Part shown: piece after piece, positions 51,188 through 59,316 of the stretch
Numbering within the stretch: the first letter of the stretch is position 1
Layout of the letters: each line of letters starts with the position of its first letter
The notes under the pieces: generated by a model
What the model was told of the DNA's origin: nothing
Database searches by the model: none
Seen by the model: only the letters and a program-made list of their open reading frames with translations
Program-made: the position numbers and the translations under genes
DNA from: Stromatinia cepivora
Lineage: Eukaryota; Ascomycota; Leotiomycetes; Helotiales; Sclerotiniaceae
Length of the DNA stretch: 64,000 nucleotides
Assembly (NCBI GenBank): GCA_014898415.1
Contig: RCTD01000010.1
Coordinates: forward strand, 806,001-870,000
Reading direction: 5' to 3'

Positions 51188-52735
51188 ATGCAACGAACTC
51201 CTCCTCCCGTACGCTCCGAACCTTCGAAAGCATATTCTGAGGAACCCTCTCCTTCTCCTCAATTATTTCAACAACCCTTCGAAGAAAATATGAATACAGG
51301 ATTGGATAACGTTACCATTGGAAGAAAGAAGACTGGTAAAGAGAAGATTCCAGTGCATGAAGCCGATGCTCCCAGCGGTTCAATTGCTCCTTCCGAACCA
51401 CCATTACAACTACAAGATCTCTATGCAATGGTTATGAGTTTGAAAGAGGAGAATCGACAATTGAAAGCTATGGTGACGACGAGCTCTGCAACAGTGCAAC
51501 CTCCTTCTGAGCCCCAAGTGATGCCTACACAGGCATCCAGGTCAACAGCAGTACCTGGGACTCCCCTTATTCCCTCAATCGAAATTCAAGGACCTTCATC
51601 CAAGCAAACCCGAAGATCCCGAAGTCAGAGGAAGAAAACTTCGATCAGACGACCTGATCACCCGGGGCCCTCCGAGGATTCTCCTTCCCTTTCAGGAAGT
51701 GACGACCCACCTAATAATCAGGGGTCCCCTCACTCAAGAAGCCGACCTAACCGGTCAAGATCGCATTCCCGCGCCAGTCACAACTCGCAGCAAGATGCAT
51801 ATGCACCAAAACCCACAAATCTTACTACTAAACTTAGCGATGGTATTGAACCTAAAGCTAGTTTGTGGCAATTATTGGTCATAGAACGACTCGAGCTGTA
51901 TGCTACATCACTTAAGAGTGAAACGCAACGCCGCGCATACGTAATCGACCAAACCGAATCGGAAGCACAAGCACATTGTCATGCTCTTTACGTACGAGTG
52001 CCCCGACTCACGGCACTCGAATTGGTCGAACAGCTTGCAGCGATCTATCGGAACCCGGCCGAAGTCGATGATGCTCGCTCTCAATACGAGATGTGGGTCA
52101 TGCCTAATACGACTCGACATGGCAACTTCCTAGAATGGTATAGGAAGTTCAGATTACTTGCTACCCAAGCGGAGATTACCGACGATAAGGTCCTATTCAG
52201 GGATCTCGAACGGAAGATTTCCGATTTTCTCTCGCGAGCGGTAGCAATACCCATCAAGGATTGCAAGACTACGGAAGAACTCGCGAATATACTCACTAGA
52301 GTAGATCAAAATGAAGTTTCATTACGAGAACGAAACCGATACCGCGTTGGTCGAGAAGCCCCTGTAGCTACTCGCAAACCAACGGCTACTACGAACCCCT
52401 TGCAACCCTCTCGGAGCTCTAACAGCTCAAATTTTGGAACCTCCATGTTCCCGAAACCATTTCCACCCCGGAATACCCCTCCCGGATACACCGGCCCTGC
52501 CGCACCCAATAATTATTCGAACTTCAAACGCTCGTCGCCCTCTCCCTCTCCTGGAGCAGCACGTACGTCGACGCCTCGTATCGATAACCTCAATGAGATC
52601 GAGACGGTACAAGAAGAAGCAGAAGAATTCGAAGAATATCGGGATGCCGAAGAAGACTTCAGCCCAGAAGCTACAGCTGAAGCCATGCAGAATGCCCGCT
52701 TAGAAGAAGAAAAGCGTTTAAAACCAAACGCTTAG
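51188..52735 (+). CDS. gag: Copy E Gag
   Basis: A 515-aa structural protein that would form the particle. Residues 1-220 are rich in Ser, Pro, Arg and Gln, with a short Leu/Glu helix near residues 75-95. About residues 225-385 carry a capsid-like helical domain of the retrotransposon gag type. The C-terminal part is Pro/Ser/Asn-rich and then acidic. There is no CCHC zinc knuckle, unlike many gypsy Gag proteins; an Arg/Ser-rich part near residues 140-195 may bind RNA instead. The ATG at 51188 is chosen because the same position is the ATG in copy C and is exactly conserved (as ATA) in A, B and D. The stop overlaps the pol frame through the frameshift signal. The reading frame is intact. Confidence 0.93.
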   Translation: MQRTPPPVRSEPSKAYSEEPSPSPQLFQQPFEENMNTGLDNVTIGRKKTGKEKIPVHEADAPSGSIAPSEPPLQLQDLYAMVMSLKEENRQLKAMVTTSSATVQPPSEPQVMPTQASRSTAVPGTPLIPSIEIQGPSSKQTRRSRSQRKKTSIRRPDHPGPSEDSPSLSGSDDPPNNQGSPHSRSRPNRSRSHSRASHNSQQDAYAPKPTNLTTKLSDGIEPKASLWQLLVIERLELYATSLKSETQRRAYVIDQTESEAQAHCHALYVRVPRLTALELVEQLAAIYRNPAEVDDARSQYEMWVMPNTTRHGNFLEWYRKFRLLATQAEITDDKVLFRDLERKISDFLSRAVAIPIKDCKTTEELANILTRVDQNEVSLRERNRYRVGREAPVATRKPTATTNPLQPSRSSNSSNFGTSMFPKPFPPRNTPPGYTGPAAPNNYSNFKRSSPSPSPGAARTSTPRIDNLNEIETVQEEAEEFEEYRDAEEDFSPEATAEAMQNARLEEEKRLKPNA

Positions 52736-52756
52736 ACTCCGTCTCCATCCTAAGCG
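52717..52756 (+). promoter_or_regulatory. -1 programmed frameshift signal (gag to pol)
   Basis: T TTA AAA at 52717-52723 stands in the gag frame in the canonical X XXY YYZ phase, four codons before the gag stop. After a 5-nt spacer comes a perfect 7-bp stem (CGCTTAG 52729-52735 with CTAAGCG 52750-52756) around a 14-nt loop. Slipping back one base enters the pol frame, which is open from here. Efficiency cannot be judged from sequence. Confidence 0.75.
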
Positions 52757-54132
52757 CTATACGGGATATGAGATTTCTTGATCTAACCAAGCTTATGGGA
52801 GGAGAAGCACTCACCCTCCCCTGCAACCTTTCAAAAAATGGTTACACTTATCGATCAAGAGCACTCATTGACTCTGGAGCAAATGGATTCGCTTTTATTA
52901 ATACCACGCTCCTTACTTGTTTATTTCCTATGTTTAAACCCAGAATTATGCCGCTTGAAGCTTCAATTGAAGTTAAAGGGTATAATGGTGTGCAAGGCCA
53001 TGCCATTACCCATTTCACATTCCTTAATTTAACGGTCGATGGCCGTGAACAATCTTTTGTCCCTTTCCTTATTACTGAATTAGGGAGTTATAGTGTTATT
53101 TTAGGTAGACTTTGGTTATCAGAGACTCGAGCGAAGCTCGATTGCTTCAATAAACGTCTTGAATGGCCTAAAGAGAGACCCCGTACCATCTCCTATTCGA
53201 ATAATCTCCTCGTTACCCAATCATCCCTTCGCAAACGGAAGATCGATCGATTAGCCCAACAAGATGCTGATCGACGAGATGACCAGCTCGAAGAATATTG
53301 GAATCGAAGAGATTCACAACTGAGCAGATCAATCGCAGTTAGTGATGTACAACAAGAACCTTCAAATATGAACGCAATACAGGCTCTTGTTGAAAAGGAA
53401 GAGGTCCCGATTCCTTTCAAGTTCAATCCACCTCCTTCCCAACCAATCACACCACCACTGCAGATCTACGAATGCCTCCCCCGTATGTCGCCCGAAGTCC
53501 TCGATCTATGCGCACTCAAACCCGATAAGTTCCAATTAGAATGCAAGAGAGATGAACAAACTGAACTCTTTACCATTACTCTGAAAGAACTCGATGATGT
53601 GATAGACTTCCGACGGAACGAACGATATGCGGAAGAGAGAGTGCTGGTTGCCCTGACCGAATTCAAGAATACGAAAGTTCGAGAGAAACTCGATCGAGCA
53701 CTGGCCGAAATCGATTCAGAACCTGAAATACCATCTGAATATCGACAGTATCATCGAGCCTTTTCCAAGCATGAATCAAACATCTTGCCTCCTAACCGAT
53801 CTTATGATCATAAAATCATATTGGAAGGCGAAGGAGAACAAGCCTTGCGCTACAGCCCGCTTTACAAGATGTCCCTGGAACAACTGGAAGTCGTCAAAGA
53901 ATATATTACGGATAACCTCAGCAAAGGTTTCATTGAACCCAGTCAAGCCCCTTATGCTGCACCCGTCCTATTCGTCAAGAAACCCAATGGTAGTTTGAGG
54001 TTCTGTATAGACTTCAGATTATTGAATTCCTTGACGCGTAAGGATCGGTATCCCCTCCCTTTGATCGACGAAACGCTTTCTCGGCTTTCCGGTGCTAAGG
54101 TCTTTACCAAACTCGATATTCGTCAAGCTTGA
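52717..54132 (+). CDS. pol: Copy E Pol N-terminal fragment (protease and start of RT)
   Basis: Frame -1 to gag, about 471 codons counted from the slip site; the first Met is at 52768. The protease active box is LIDSGAN, 33-38 codons after that Met. RT starts near the KPNGSLR block and continues to TKLDIRQA, which holds the first catalytic Asp of the palm. It then ends at a TGA (54130-54132) made by the deletion junction at 54130/54131. The YLDD box and the thumb are missing. Copy C still has the missing part, so the loss is specific to E. The protease may still work; the RT cannot. Confidence 0.9.
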   Translation, partial: FKTKRLDSVSILSAIRDMRFLDLTKLMGGEALTLPCNLSKNGYTYRSRALIDSGANGFAFINTTLLTCLFPMFKPRIMPLEASIEVKGYNGVQGHAITHFTFLNLTVDGREQSFVPFLITELGSYSVILGRLWLSETRAKLDCFNKRLEWPKERPRTISYSNNLLVTQSSLRKRKIDRLAQQDADRRDDQLEEYWNRRDSQLSRSIAVSDVQQEPSNMNAIQALVEKEEVPIPFKFNPPPSQPITPPLQIYECLPRMSPEVLDLCALKPDKFQLECKRDEQTELFTITLKELDDVIDFRRNERYAEERVLVALTEFKNTKVREKLDRALAEIDSEPEIPSEYRQYHRAFSKHESNILPPNRSYDHKIILEGEGEQALRYSPLYKMSLEQLEVVKEYITDNLSKGFIEPSQAPYAAPVLFVKKPNGSLRFCIDFRLLNSLTRKDRYPLPLIDETLSRLSGAKVFTKLDIRQA

Positions 54133-56101
54133 CAAGGAAATGCTGTCAATCATTCGATCTCTCAACCATTGGAGAGCGGAACTCGCCGGCTCACCACATA
54201 AAATCAAGGTTTATACCGACCATAAGGCCCTCGAATATTTCATGACTACCAAGACTCTCAACGCCCGACAAGCTCGCTGGGCAGAAGTTCTAGCCGATTA
54301 TAACTTCATCATTATGTATCGTCCTGGAAAAGATAACCCTCTCGCCGACGCCTTAACCCGTCGGACCGACGAGTTGGACCTCCAGAACCATACCAAGAAG
54401 AAGAATCGCCTCCAGCAGCTTATTAAAGACAACCAAGTTGATACCGAAATCATGAGAAAAGCCTTACGAAAGCACCACCCAGACGAAACAGCGATTACTA
54501 GCATCGATTTGAGTGAAATCGCTCCTCGATTCGACCTAGTTAACCGTATCATCGAAGCAAATAAAACTACAGATAGCTTGCTAGCACTCAGAATGCAAGC
54601 TACCCAAGGTCACAAGCATATATCACTCCAAAATGACCTCTTGCTCTACGATGACCGCCTGGTGGTGCCTGACGTCGATAACCTTCGAACTTACCTGATT
54701 CGTGAAGCCCATAATTCCGTTTCCACTGCTCATCCTGGTACGAGCAAAACCTACCTCTTATTATCTCAACAATACTACTGGCCCAGAATGCACGATACCG
54801 TAGCCAGATATATACGCAATTGTCACGCCTGCAAACGCAGTTCCGTTCCACACGATCGTACCCCCGGTTTATTGCATCCACTTCCGATTCCTAATCGAGC
54901 ATGGCAACATGTCACTATGGACTACTGCAGCTTTAATAAGGATAAATACGGATATGACAACGTTTTAGTCATTATTGATCGATTGACGAAGCAAGCTATT
55001 TCCATACCTTGTCACAAATCAATCGATGCTCGAGCTCAAGCACAACTATATCTCTACCACGTATATCGATATTATGGTCCCCCTGACACTATAGTATCGG
55101 ATCGCGGCCCCCAATTCATATCACAGTTCTGGAAGGAATTCAGCCAAATCCTAGGAACCGATCTCAAACCATCCACTGCTCACCATCCCCAAACCGATGG
55201 TCAAACTGAGATCTATAATCAGTACCTTCAGCAGCGGTTAAGGCCGTTTGTTAGCTACTATCAAGACGATTGGTCAGAATTCCTACCTATGATGGATTAC
55301 GCACAACTTACTCTTCCACACGACTCCTTAGGAGGGCTCACACCCTACGAAACCCTATACGGGCATGCACCGAAACGTGCATGGGAATGGAAGGAAGACG
55401 CTAGTAACCCAACAGACGATATGAATGTGCGTGATGCCCGCATATACGCAGAACGCAATAGATTAGCTCTCGCGCGAGCGAAAGAAGGCCTATTGCGTGC
55501 CCAAGCCAAGATGTCGAAATCCACGAATGCTCACCGGCGTGAGGTCGATTTCGATATCGGAGATTATGTATGGCTCAATGTGAAGAGTTACCCTACCCAG
55601 AGACCATCCAAGAAGCTGGACTTCCCAATTCAAGGAAGATTCAAGATCATTGGTCGATCTGGGAGCTCTTTTAAGCTCGAACTCCCGACTACGATGAAAA
55701 TTCATCCTGTTTTCCCTCCAGATCGATTACGCAAGGCATATGACGATCCTCTTCCTGGTCAGATACTCGAACCACCTCCGCCTATTAATATAACTGGTGA
55801 TTCGGAATGGGAAGTGGAGAAGGTCCTAGCAGTAAAGAAAGCACGAAAAACTCTACTATACAGAGTCTCGTGGCTTAATAGCGATACCGATCTTACCTGG
55901 TATCCTGCTTCCGATCTTAAAACATCACCGCACCTCTTGCGCGATTTTCACCTGGCCAATCCAACGTTGCCTGGTCCTCCTAATCGACTAATCGATTGGA
56001 TAAAGCTCTATGAGAGCGGAGAGGATAATTATAATCATATGGATGACGATTCACCCATGAAACCAAGGGAAAGAAAAGTGTTCTTCAATACAGCAGACTA
56101 G
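54131..56101 (+). CDS. pol: Copy E Pol C-terminal fragment (RNaseH part, integrase, chromodomain)
   Basis: Frame +1 to the preceding fragment; it is open from 54092 but homologous only from the DKE at 54131. RNase H keeps the Glu, the VYTDHK Asp and the final LADAL Asp but has lost its first Asp. Counting from an ATG at 54092, the integrase zinc finger is His207, His214, Cys244, Cys247, and the catalytic triad is Asp277, Asp337, Glu373 with the standard 35-residue spacing. A GPY/F-like region is near 508-530. The C-terminal chromodomain (about 572-623) has aromatic residues in [13 protein letters not shown] and LTWYP and would bind methylated histone H3. No normal start leads into this frame after the deletion, so it is probably not made at useful levels. 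Confidence 0.9.
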   Translation, partial: DKEMLSIIRSLNHWRAELAGSPHKIKVYTDHKALEYFMTTKTLNARQARWAEVLADYNFIIMYRPGKDNPLADALTRRTDELDLQNHTKKKNRLQQLIKDNQVDTEIMRKALRKHHPDETAITSIDLSEIAPRFDLVNRIIEANKTTDSLLALRMQATQGHKHISLQNDLLLYDDRLVVPDVDNLRTYLIREAHNSVSTAHPGTSKTYLLLSQQYYWPRMHDTVARYIRNCHACKRSSVPHDRTPGLLHPLPIPNRAWQHVTMDYCSFNKDKYGYDNVLVIIDRLTKQAISIPCHKSIDARAQAQLYLYHVYRYYGPPDTIVSDRGPQFISQFWKEFSQILGTDLKPSTAHHPQTDGQTEIYNQYLQQRLRPFVSYYQDDWSEFLPMMDYAQLTLPHDSLGGLTPYETLYGHAPKRAWEWKEDASNPTDDMNVRDARIYAERNRLALARAKEGLLRAQAKMSKSTNAHRREVDFDIGDYVWLNVKSYPTQRPSKKLDFPIQGRFKIIGRSGSSFKLELPTTMKIHPVFPPDRLRKAYDDPLPGQILEPPPPINITGDSEWEVEKVLAVKKARKTLLYRVSWLNSDTDLTWYPASDLKTSPHLLRDFHLANPTLPGPPNRLIDWIKLYESGEDNYNHMDDDSPMKPRERKVFFNTAD

Positions 56102-56114
56102 ATGTTATGATTTT

Positions 56115-56306
56115 ATGATGGTGCGTGCGCATACGATCGTGAAAGGATCAAAAACCCATACAAATTCGAGGGAATTTGATCGTATACGCACATGGCCCGA
56201 GCTCTATACAACAGACGAGCTGCCACCACCAAGACAATACGAAGGCAATATATTTCAAAAACTCATGCTTATGATCATTTCAAAAATCATGCAAAAGGAA
56301 GCTTGA
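56115..56306 (+). CDS. Copy E small ORF downstream of pol
   Basis: 63 codons starting 13 bp after the pol stop. A frame of the same length and position remains open in copy C (19319-19510). The sequence has no known motif that I recognise; it is basic at the start and contains WPELYTTDELPP. It may be translated, be a remnant of an older longer pol, or be chance. Confidence 0.4.
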   Translation: MMVRAHTIVKGSKTHTNSREFDRIRTWPELYTTDELPPPRQYEGNIFQKLMLMIISKIMQKEA

Positions 56307-56339
56307 ACATGGTAAGAACGAAATATGACGTCACCCCTG

Positions 56340-56660
56340 TCGATTTCGTTCAATTTGGTTAATTTGGTCAATTTGGTCAATTTGGTCGATTAACTTGGTC
56401 GATTTCGGAATTCACCATATTAACCACCCATCATCACTATACCATAATTCAACCTCCTTCCCTTTTCTATTGAAACTTTTTCCTTTCAGAGGTTCCCCAA
56501 ATCAAGGAGAATACGAATCAATATTAATTTAACCAATTGATGAACGATTTGGTCGATTTGGTCAATTCATTCGTCATTTTGGTCAATTTGGTCGATTAAT
56601 TTGGTCAATTTGGTCAATTTCCAGTAAATTGACCAAATCAACCAAAATGACCAATCTAAT
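56340..56660 (+). repeat. Copy E 3' UTR with 9-bp GGTCAATTT repeats and hairpin
   Basis: Two clusters of the 9-mer GGTCAATTT and close variants lie at about 56348-56405 and 56548-56620. At 56608-56620 and 56626-56638 a perfect 13-bp inverted pair with a 5-base loop is formed (ATTTGGTCAATTT and its complement). The same pattern, RIP-altered, is present near the 3' end of copies A-D, so it belongs to the family. Confidence 0.8.
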
Positions 56661-56751
56661 TGATTTAAAGCTCATGAACCTTCACAAAACCTGGTTTCCG
56701 ATCAAATAGCAATGGAACAGAGGAGTGAAACGCTCGAGGGCGAGCTTTTCC

Positions 56752-56762
56752 GAAGGGGGGGG
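56752..56762 (+). other. Copy E polypurine tract
   Basis: GAAGGGGGGGG, three bases before the 3' LTR, is the expected primer site for plus-strand DNA. The same C-run on the plus strand marks it in minus copies A and C. Confidence 0.8.
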
Positions 56763-56765
56763 TAG

Positions 56766-57047
56766 TGTCACGAATCGTGAACCATAGGAGGCTAACCACG
56801 TGATACCTCTTATCTCCCACGTCCATTGATGAGCTGATCGTCCGTGCACATGCGTTACGATTCATGCGATTTAGTATGGTAAAATGGTGACCCTAATAAC
56901 ACATGCGCACAACCCCGCAGCTTACGAATGGGTATTTGTATATATATATCTAGTCGCTCCTTACGAGCCATAGTTCTTCAGTTGTAGATTCTAAAGAACA
57001 TAATTGACCCTGTTTATTCAGCTCTACTACGGCTCTTGTGCGTCACA
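56766..57047 (+). repeat. Copy E 3' LTR
   Basis: 282 bp, no difference from 50729-51010 noticed by eye; followed by CGTAG (57048-57052). Confidence 0.97.
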
Positions 57048-58688
57048 CGTAGTAAAGCTGAATAAACAGGATCAATTATATTCTTTAGAATCTATAATTG
57101 AAGAATTATAATTCATAAAAAGCGACTAGATATATATATACAAATACCTATTCGTAAGCTACAGGGTTATACACATATATTATTAGAATCACCATTTTAC
57201 TATACTAAATCGTATGAATCGTAACGCATGTACACAGACGATCAGCTCATCAATGGACATGGGAGATAAGAGGTATCACGTGGTTAGCCTCCTATGGTTC
57301 ACGATTCGTGACAATAACAATTTAATTCGAGAACTTTTAAAGAAGTACTCTTTCATTTATCAACCATAATATAATCTTGATTGAACAACAAAAAGAAAAG
57401 TTTTTCAGAAGACCAAGCAAAAGAATCAATTTCGTTAAAGGACCCTGATCAGGTCTGAATCCCGAACAATTATAATTCGATCAAATACTATTTTGAGATA
57501 TACCAACTCTCTTAGATCCTATGGATTGATTTTGATATTGATTTCTTATCTAATTATAACTTTGGACGAAAAGAATATAAAGGATAGTAGCTCTTACAAA
57601 AACCTTTGGAGATCTCTCCAAAATCAGATTATTCTTTTTGAGTTAAACGAATTTAATAAAGAAAACCTTTATATCCCCCAATCTTTTTCTTTTAATATCA
57701 ATTTTGTCCTATAAAATCATCTTTCTATAATTCTTTTAGAATATTTATCTTAGGATTCTAATATTATAAAAAGAATAACAAATAGATTGCTCGAAGCCAA
57801 CAATAATGAATTCAAGTTCTAATATAAATGATAGCGTAATCTTGCAATGACGGATTTGACCATCCAATTTGAAGTATTCCAAAATAAAAAAAAGCAATAG
57901 GGAAATCGATTATTATTTACAGATTATAATATATCTTTACAAAAACAAGAAACTCTTTGCAACAAGGATCTCGAAGATAATGAATTCCCTGATAAAGAAA
58001 ATACTGACAATTAAAAAATCGTAAATCTAATTGATAAAGAATCCTCTATTAAGAAATCTCAATCTATATTAAAGAAGCTTATTGGAAAAAGAAAAGAAAT
58101 TGTAAGACGAGAATTGATTTAGAATCAATTTGTAATATTACCCAATTCGTCCCCAATTGAATCTTTTAGAATATAAGGTACTGCTTCAATCCCTAATACA
58201 GATTATAAACCAAATGGAAAACAGATAAATTGTTCTCCAGCAAAAAAGCCTTCTGCGAGATCTAATAATAAGAAAAAGAATCACCCCTCTAATACTGAAT
58301 AGAAATTTGTAATACCAAAAATCCCTATTTGCTATTCAAATCGTATTCAGGAATCATCAAAAAATCCGATTATAAGTACAAAATCCGTTGCAAAGCATTT
58401 AGCTAAATATCCAAAAAAGACCAGAGATGAAAAGGATAATAAAGATACTTTTTAGGAATTTGAAACTTTTATTGAATTTGGTAGAAAAACAATAGAAACG
58501 GATTTGAATCAATAAAAACCTGAAGTATATTGTTTTTTTTAAAATAATCTTAAAAATTGTTTATCATTTTAGTTTGTTGATACTTTAATTAGCTTTCCCT
58601 AGTTTAGTTGTTTTTTGATCTTTTTAATTTTTACCTTTTGTAGTTATCCTAAAACCAGATAGAATATATATTCCAGGGAAGAGAAGGG

Positions 58689-58980
58689 TATAAGAAAATT
58701 GGGATATCAAAGTTTAATATATAATTAATTCATAATTATATAGTTATATAACTTTTCATAATTAAATATAAGAAAAAATTTTATTCCCCTTTTCTTAAAA
58801 GAAATCAATTGTTTTTCCACTAATCTTTTTGTACCCCATTTGTGTACAACCCAAACCATTATCTAAACCTATTAGTTTTATTACTTGAAGCCTTTACAAT
58901 ATAATCTGATCAATTCCAATTCCTATTTCCCTTTGCAGCGTGCTATCAGGACGCACGTATCTCGACCTACCTCTTTCACA
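58689..58980 (+). repeat. Element F 3' LTR
   Basis: 292 bp ending CTCTTTCACA; its start has changed to TATAAG. A purine run (GGGAAGAGAAGGG) immediately before it fits a polypurine tract. Confidence 0.88.
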
Positions 58981-58999
58981 ATATTCTTGAATAATATAT

Positions 59000-59308
59000 T
59001 ATCACGGGATAGTATGATTACACAGCACTTTCAGGGATCGTTGAATAGGTGGTACACATGATTGGTAGAGTAAAAGAATTGAATGACTTGCCCTTGATTA
59101 TATAAATCAAAAGTTATATATATAGAACAAATGAGTGGTTATCTAGTCAATATACACCTTAATTAGGCTAGATCTTTGTTTATTAGTATATCAGGATCAC
59201 CTTATCAATTGATGGATTGGTAAGGGCTAATAGATCCTTTATTCCGATTGAAAAGTATATGCTTTGATTCTTTATAAGATATAGGGGATTACAGGGCTTT
59301 CCGTGATA
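59000..59308 (-). repeat. Probable 3' LTR of copia-2
   Basis: The unit starts TATCACGG and ends CCGTGATA, perfect inverted ends that become TGTCACGG...CCGTGACA when the usual transitions are undone. It is preceded by TATAT (58995-58999), the possible target duplication, and followed by CACCCTCC, a polypurine tract on the minus strand. The partner LTR is outside the window. Its assignment to the pol at 61.2-64 kb rests on orientation. Confidence 0.6.
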
Positions 59309-59316
59309 CACCCTCC

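Larger units (their letters stand above)
50729..57047 (+). mobile_element. Chromovirus copy E: young, un-RIPed, internally deleted
   Basis: 6319 bp flanked by CGTAG. The two 282-bp LTRs look identical by eye. GC content and codon use are normal, unlike A-D. Gag is a full 515-codon frame; pol has lost about 734 bp between the first RT Asp and RNase H relative to copy C, which also shifts the frame. Integrase and chromodomain are intact. Opposite orientation to the other four copies. Confidence 0.95.
43936..57313 (-). mobile_element. Chromovirus copy D, carrying copy E in its 5' LTR
   Basis: ATAAC is duplicated at 43931-43935 and 57314-57318. Without copy E the element is 7054 bp. It lies in the extra 3' frame of element F and is RIP-damaged. 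Confidence 0.92.
50708..57313 (-). repeat. Copy D 5' LTR, interrupted by copy E
   Basis: Segment 50708-50728 (21 bp) and segment 57053-57313 (261 bp) make one 282-bp LTR. CGTAG at 50724-50728 and 57048-57052 is the duplication made by copy E. Confidence 0.92.
41905..58560 (+). pseudogene. Element F extra 3' ORF, unknown product, split by copy D
   Basis: Downstream of integrase a single plus frame can be followed from the ATG at 41918 to the copy D insertion at 43935 without a change of frame; it continues from 57319 to about 58560. About 3.2 kb, over 1000 codons. Its stops are those expected from CAA, CAG and TGG by transition. The join across the ATAAC duplication is in frame. The text has charged, mixed composition, e.g. 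FRICKLIFDNFGFLRKY and ICRLLHSQTIVPISEP, and ends in a basic, Ser/Lys/Asn-rich tail. I recognise no family. It could be an element-specific accessory protein or captured sequence. Confidence 0.5.
34378..58980 (+). mobile_element. Large Ty3/gypsy element F (11.2 kb) carrying copy D and, inside it, copy E
   Basis: Two 292-bp LTRs (34378-34669, 58689-58980) enclose plus-strand gag, protease, RT, RNase H and integrase remnants in gypsy order, plus a long extra 3' frame. ATAT flanks both ends (34374-34377, 58981-58984). Removing copy D leaves about 11,220 bp. It is a different family from copies A-E: its LTR ends are TGTGAG/TTTCACA and its gag carries a zinc-knuckle-like motif. RIP damage is heavy. 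Confidence 0.87.
6202..58999 (-). mobile_element. Old pogo/Fot1-like DNA transposon relic, split by nested insertions
   Basis: Three separated pieces read as one minus-strand Tc1/mariner-superfamily transposon: 6202-7292 (left end and C-terminus), 33921-34377 (catalytic core) and 58985-58999 (15 bp upstream of the core). The pieces rejoin in frame when the inserted elements and one copy of each duplication (GAGTG, ATAT) are removed. The N-terminal half would lie beyond the copia element that enters at 59000 and so beyond the window. A TA at 6200-6201 precedes the left end. All interrupting retroelements are younger than this transposon. Confidence 0.75.

Noticed and set aside
52306..52612. 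Arg-rich minus-strand frames inside E gag
   Set aside because: Antisense of an intact gag; no start context or relatives.
54600..54881. 93-codon minus frame in E pol
   Set aside because: Antisense shadow of the integrase zinc-finger region.
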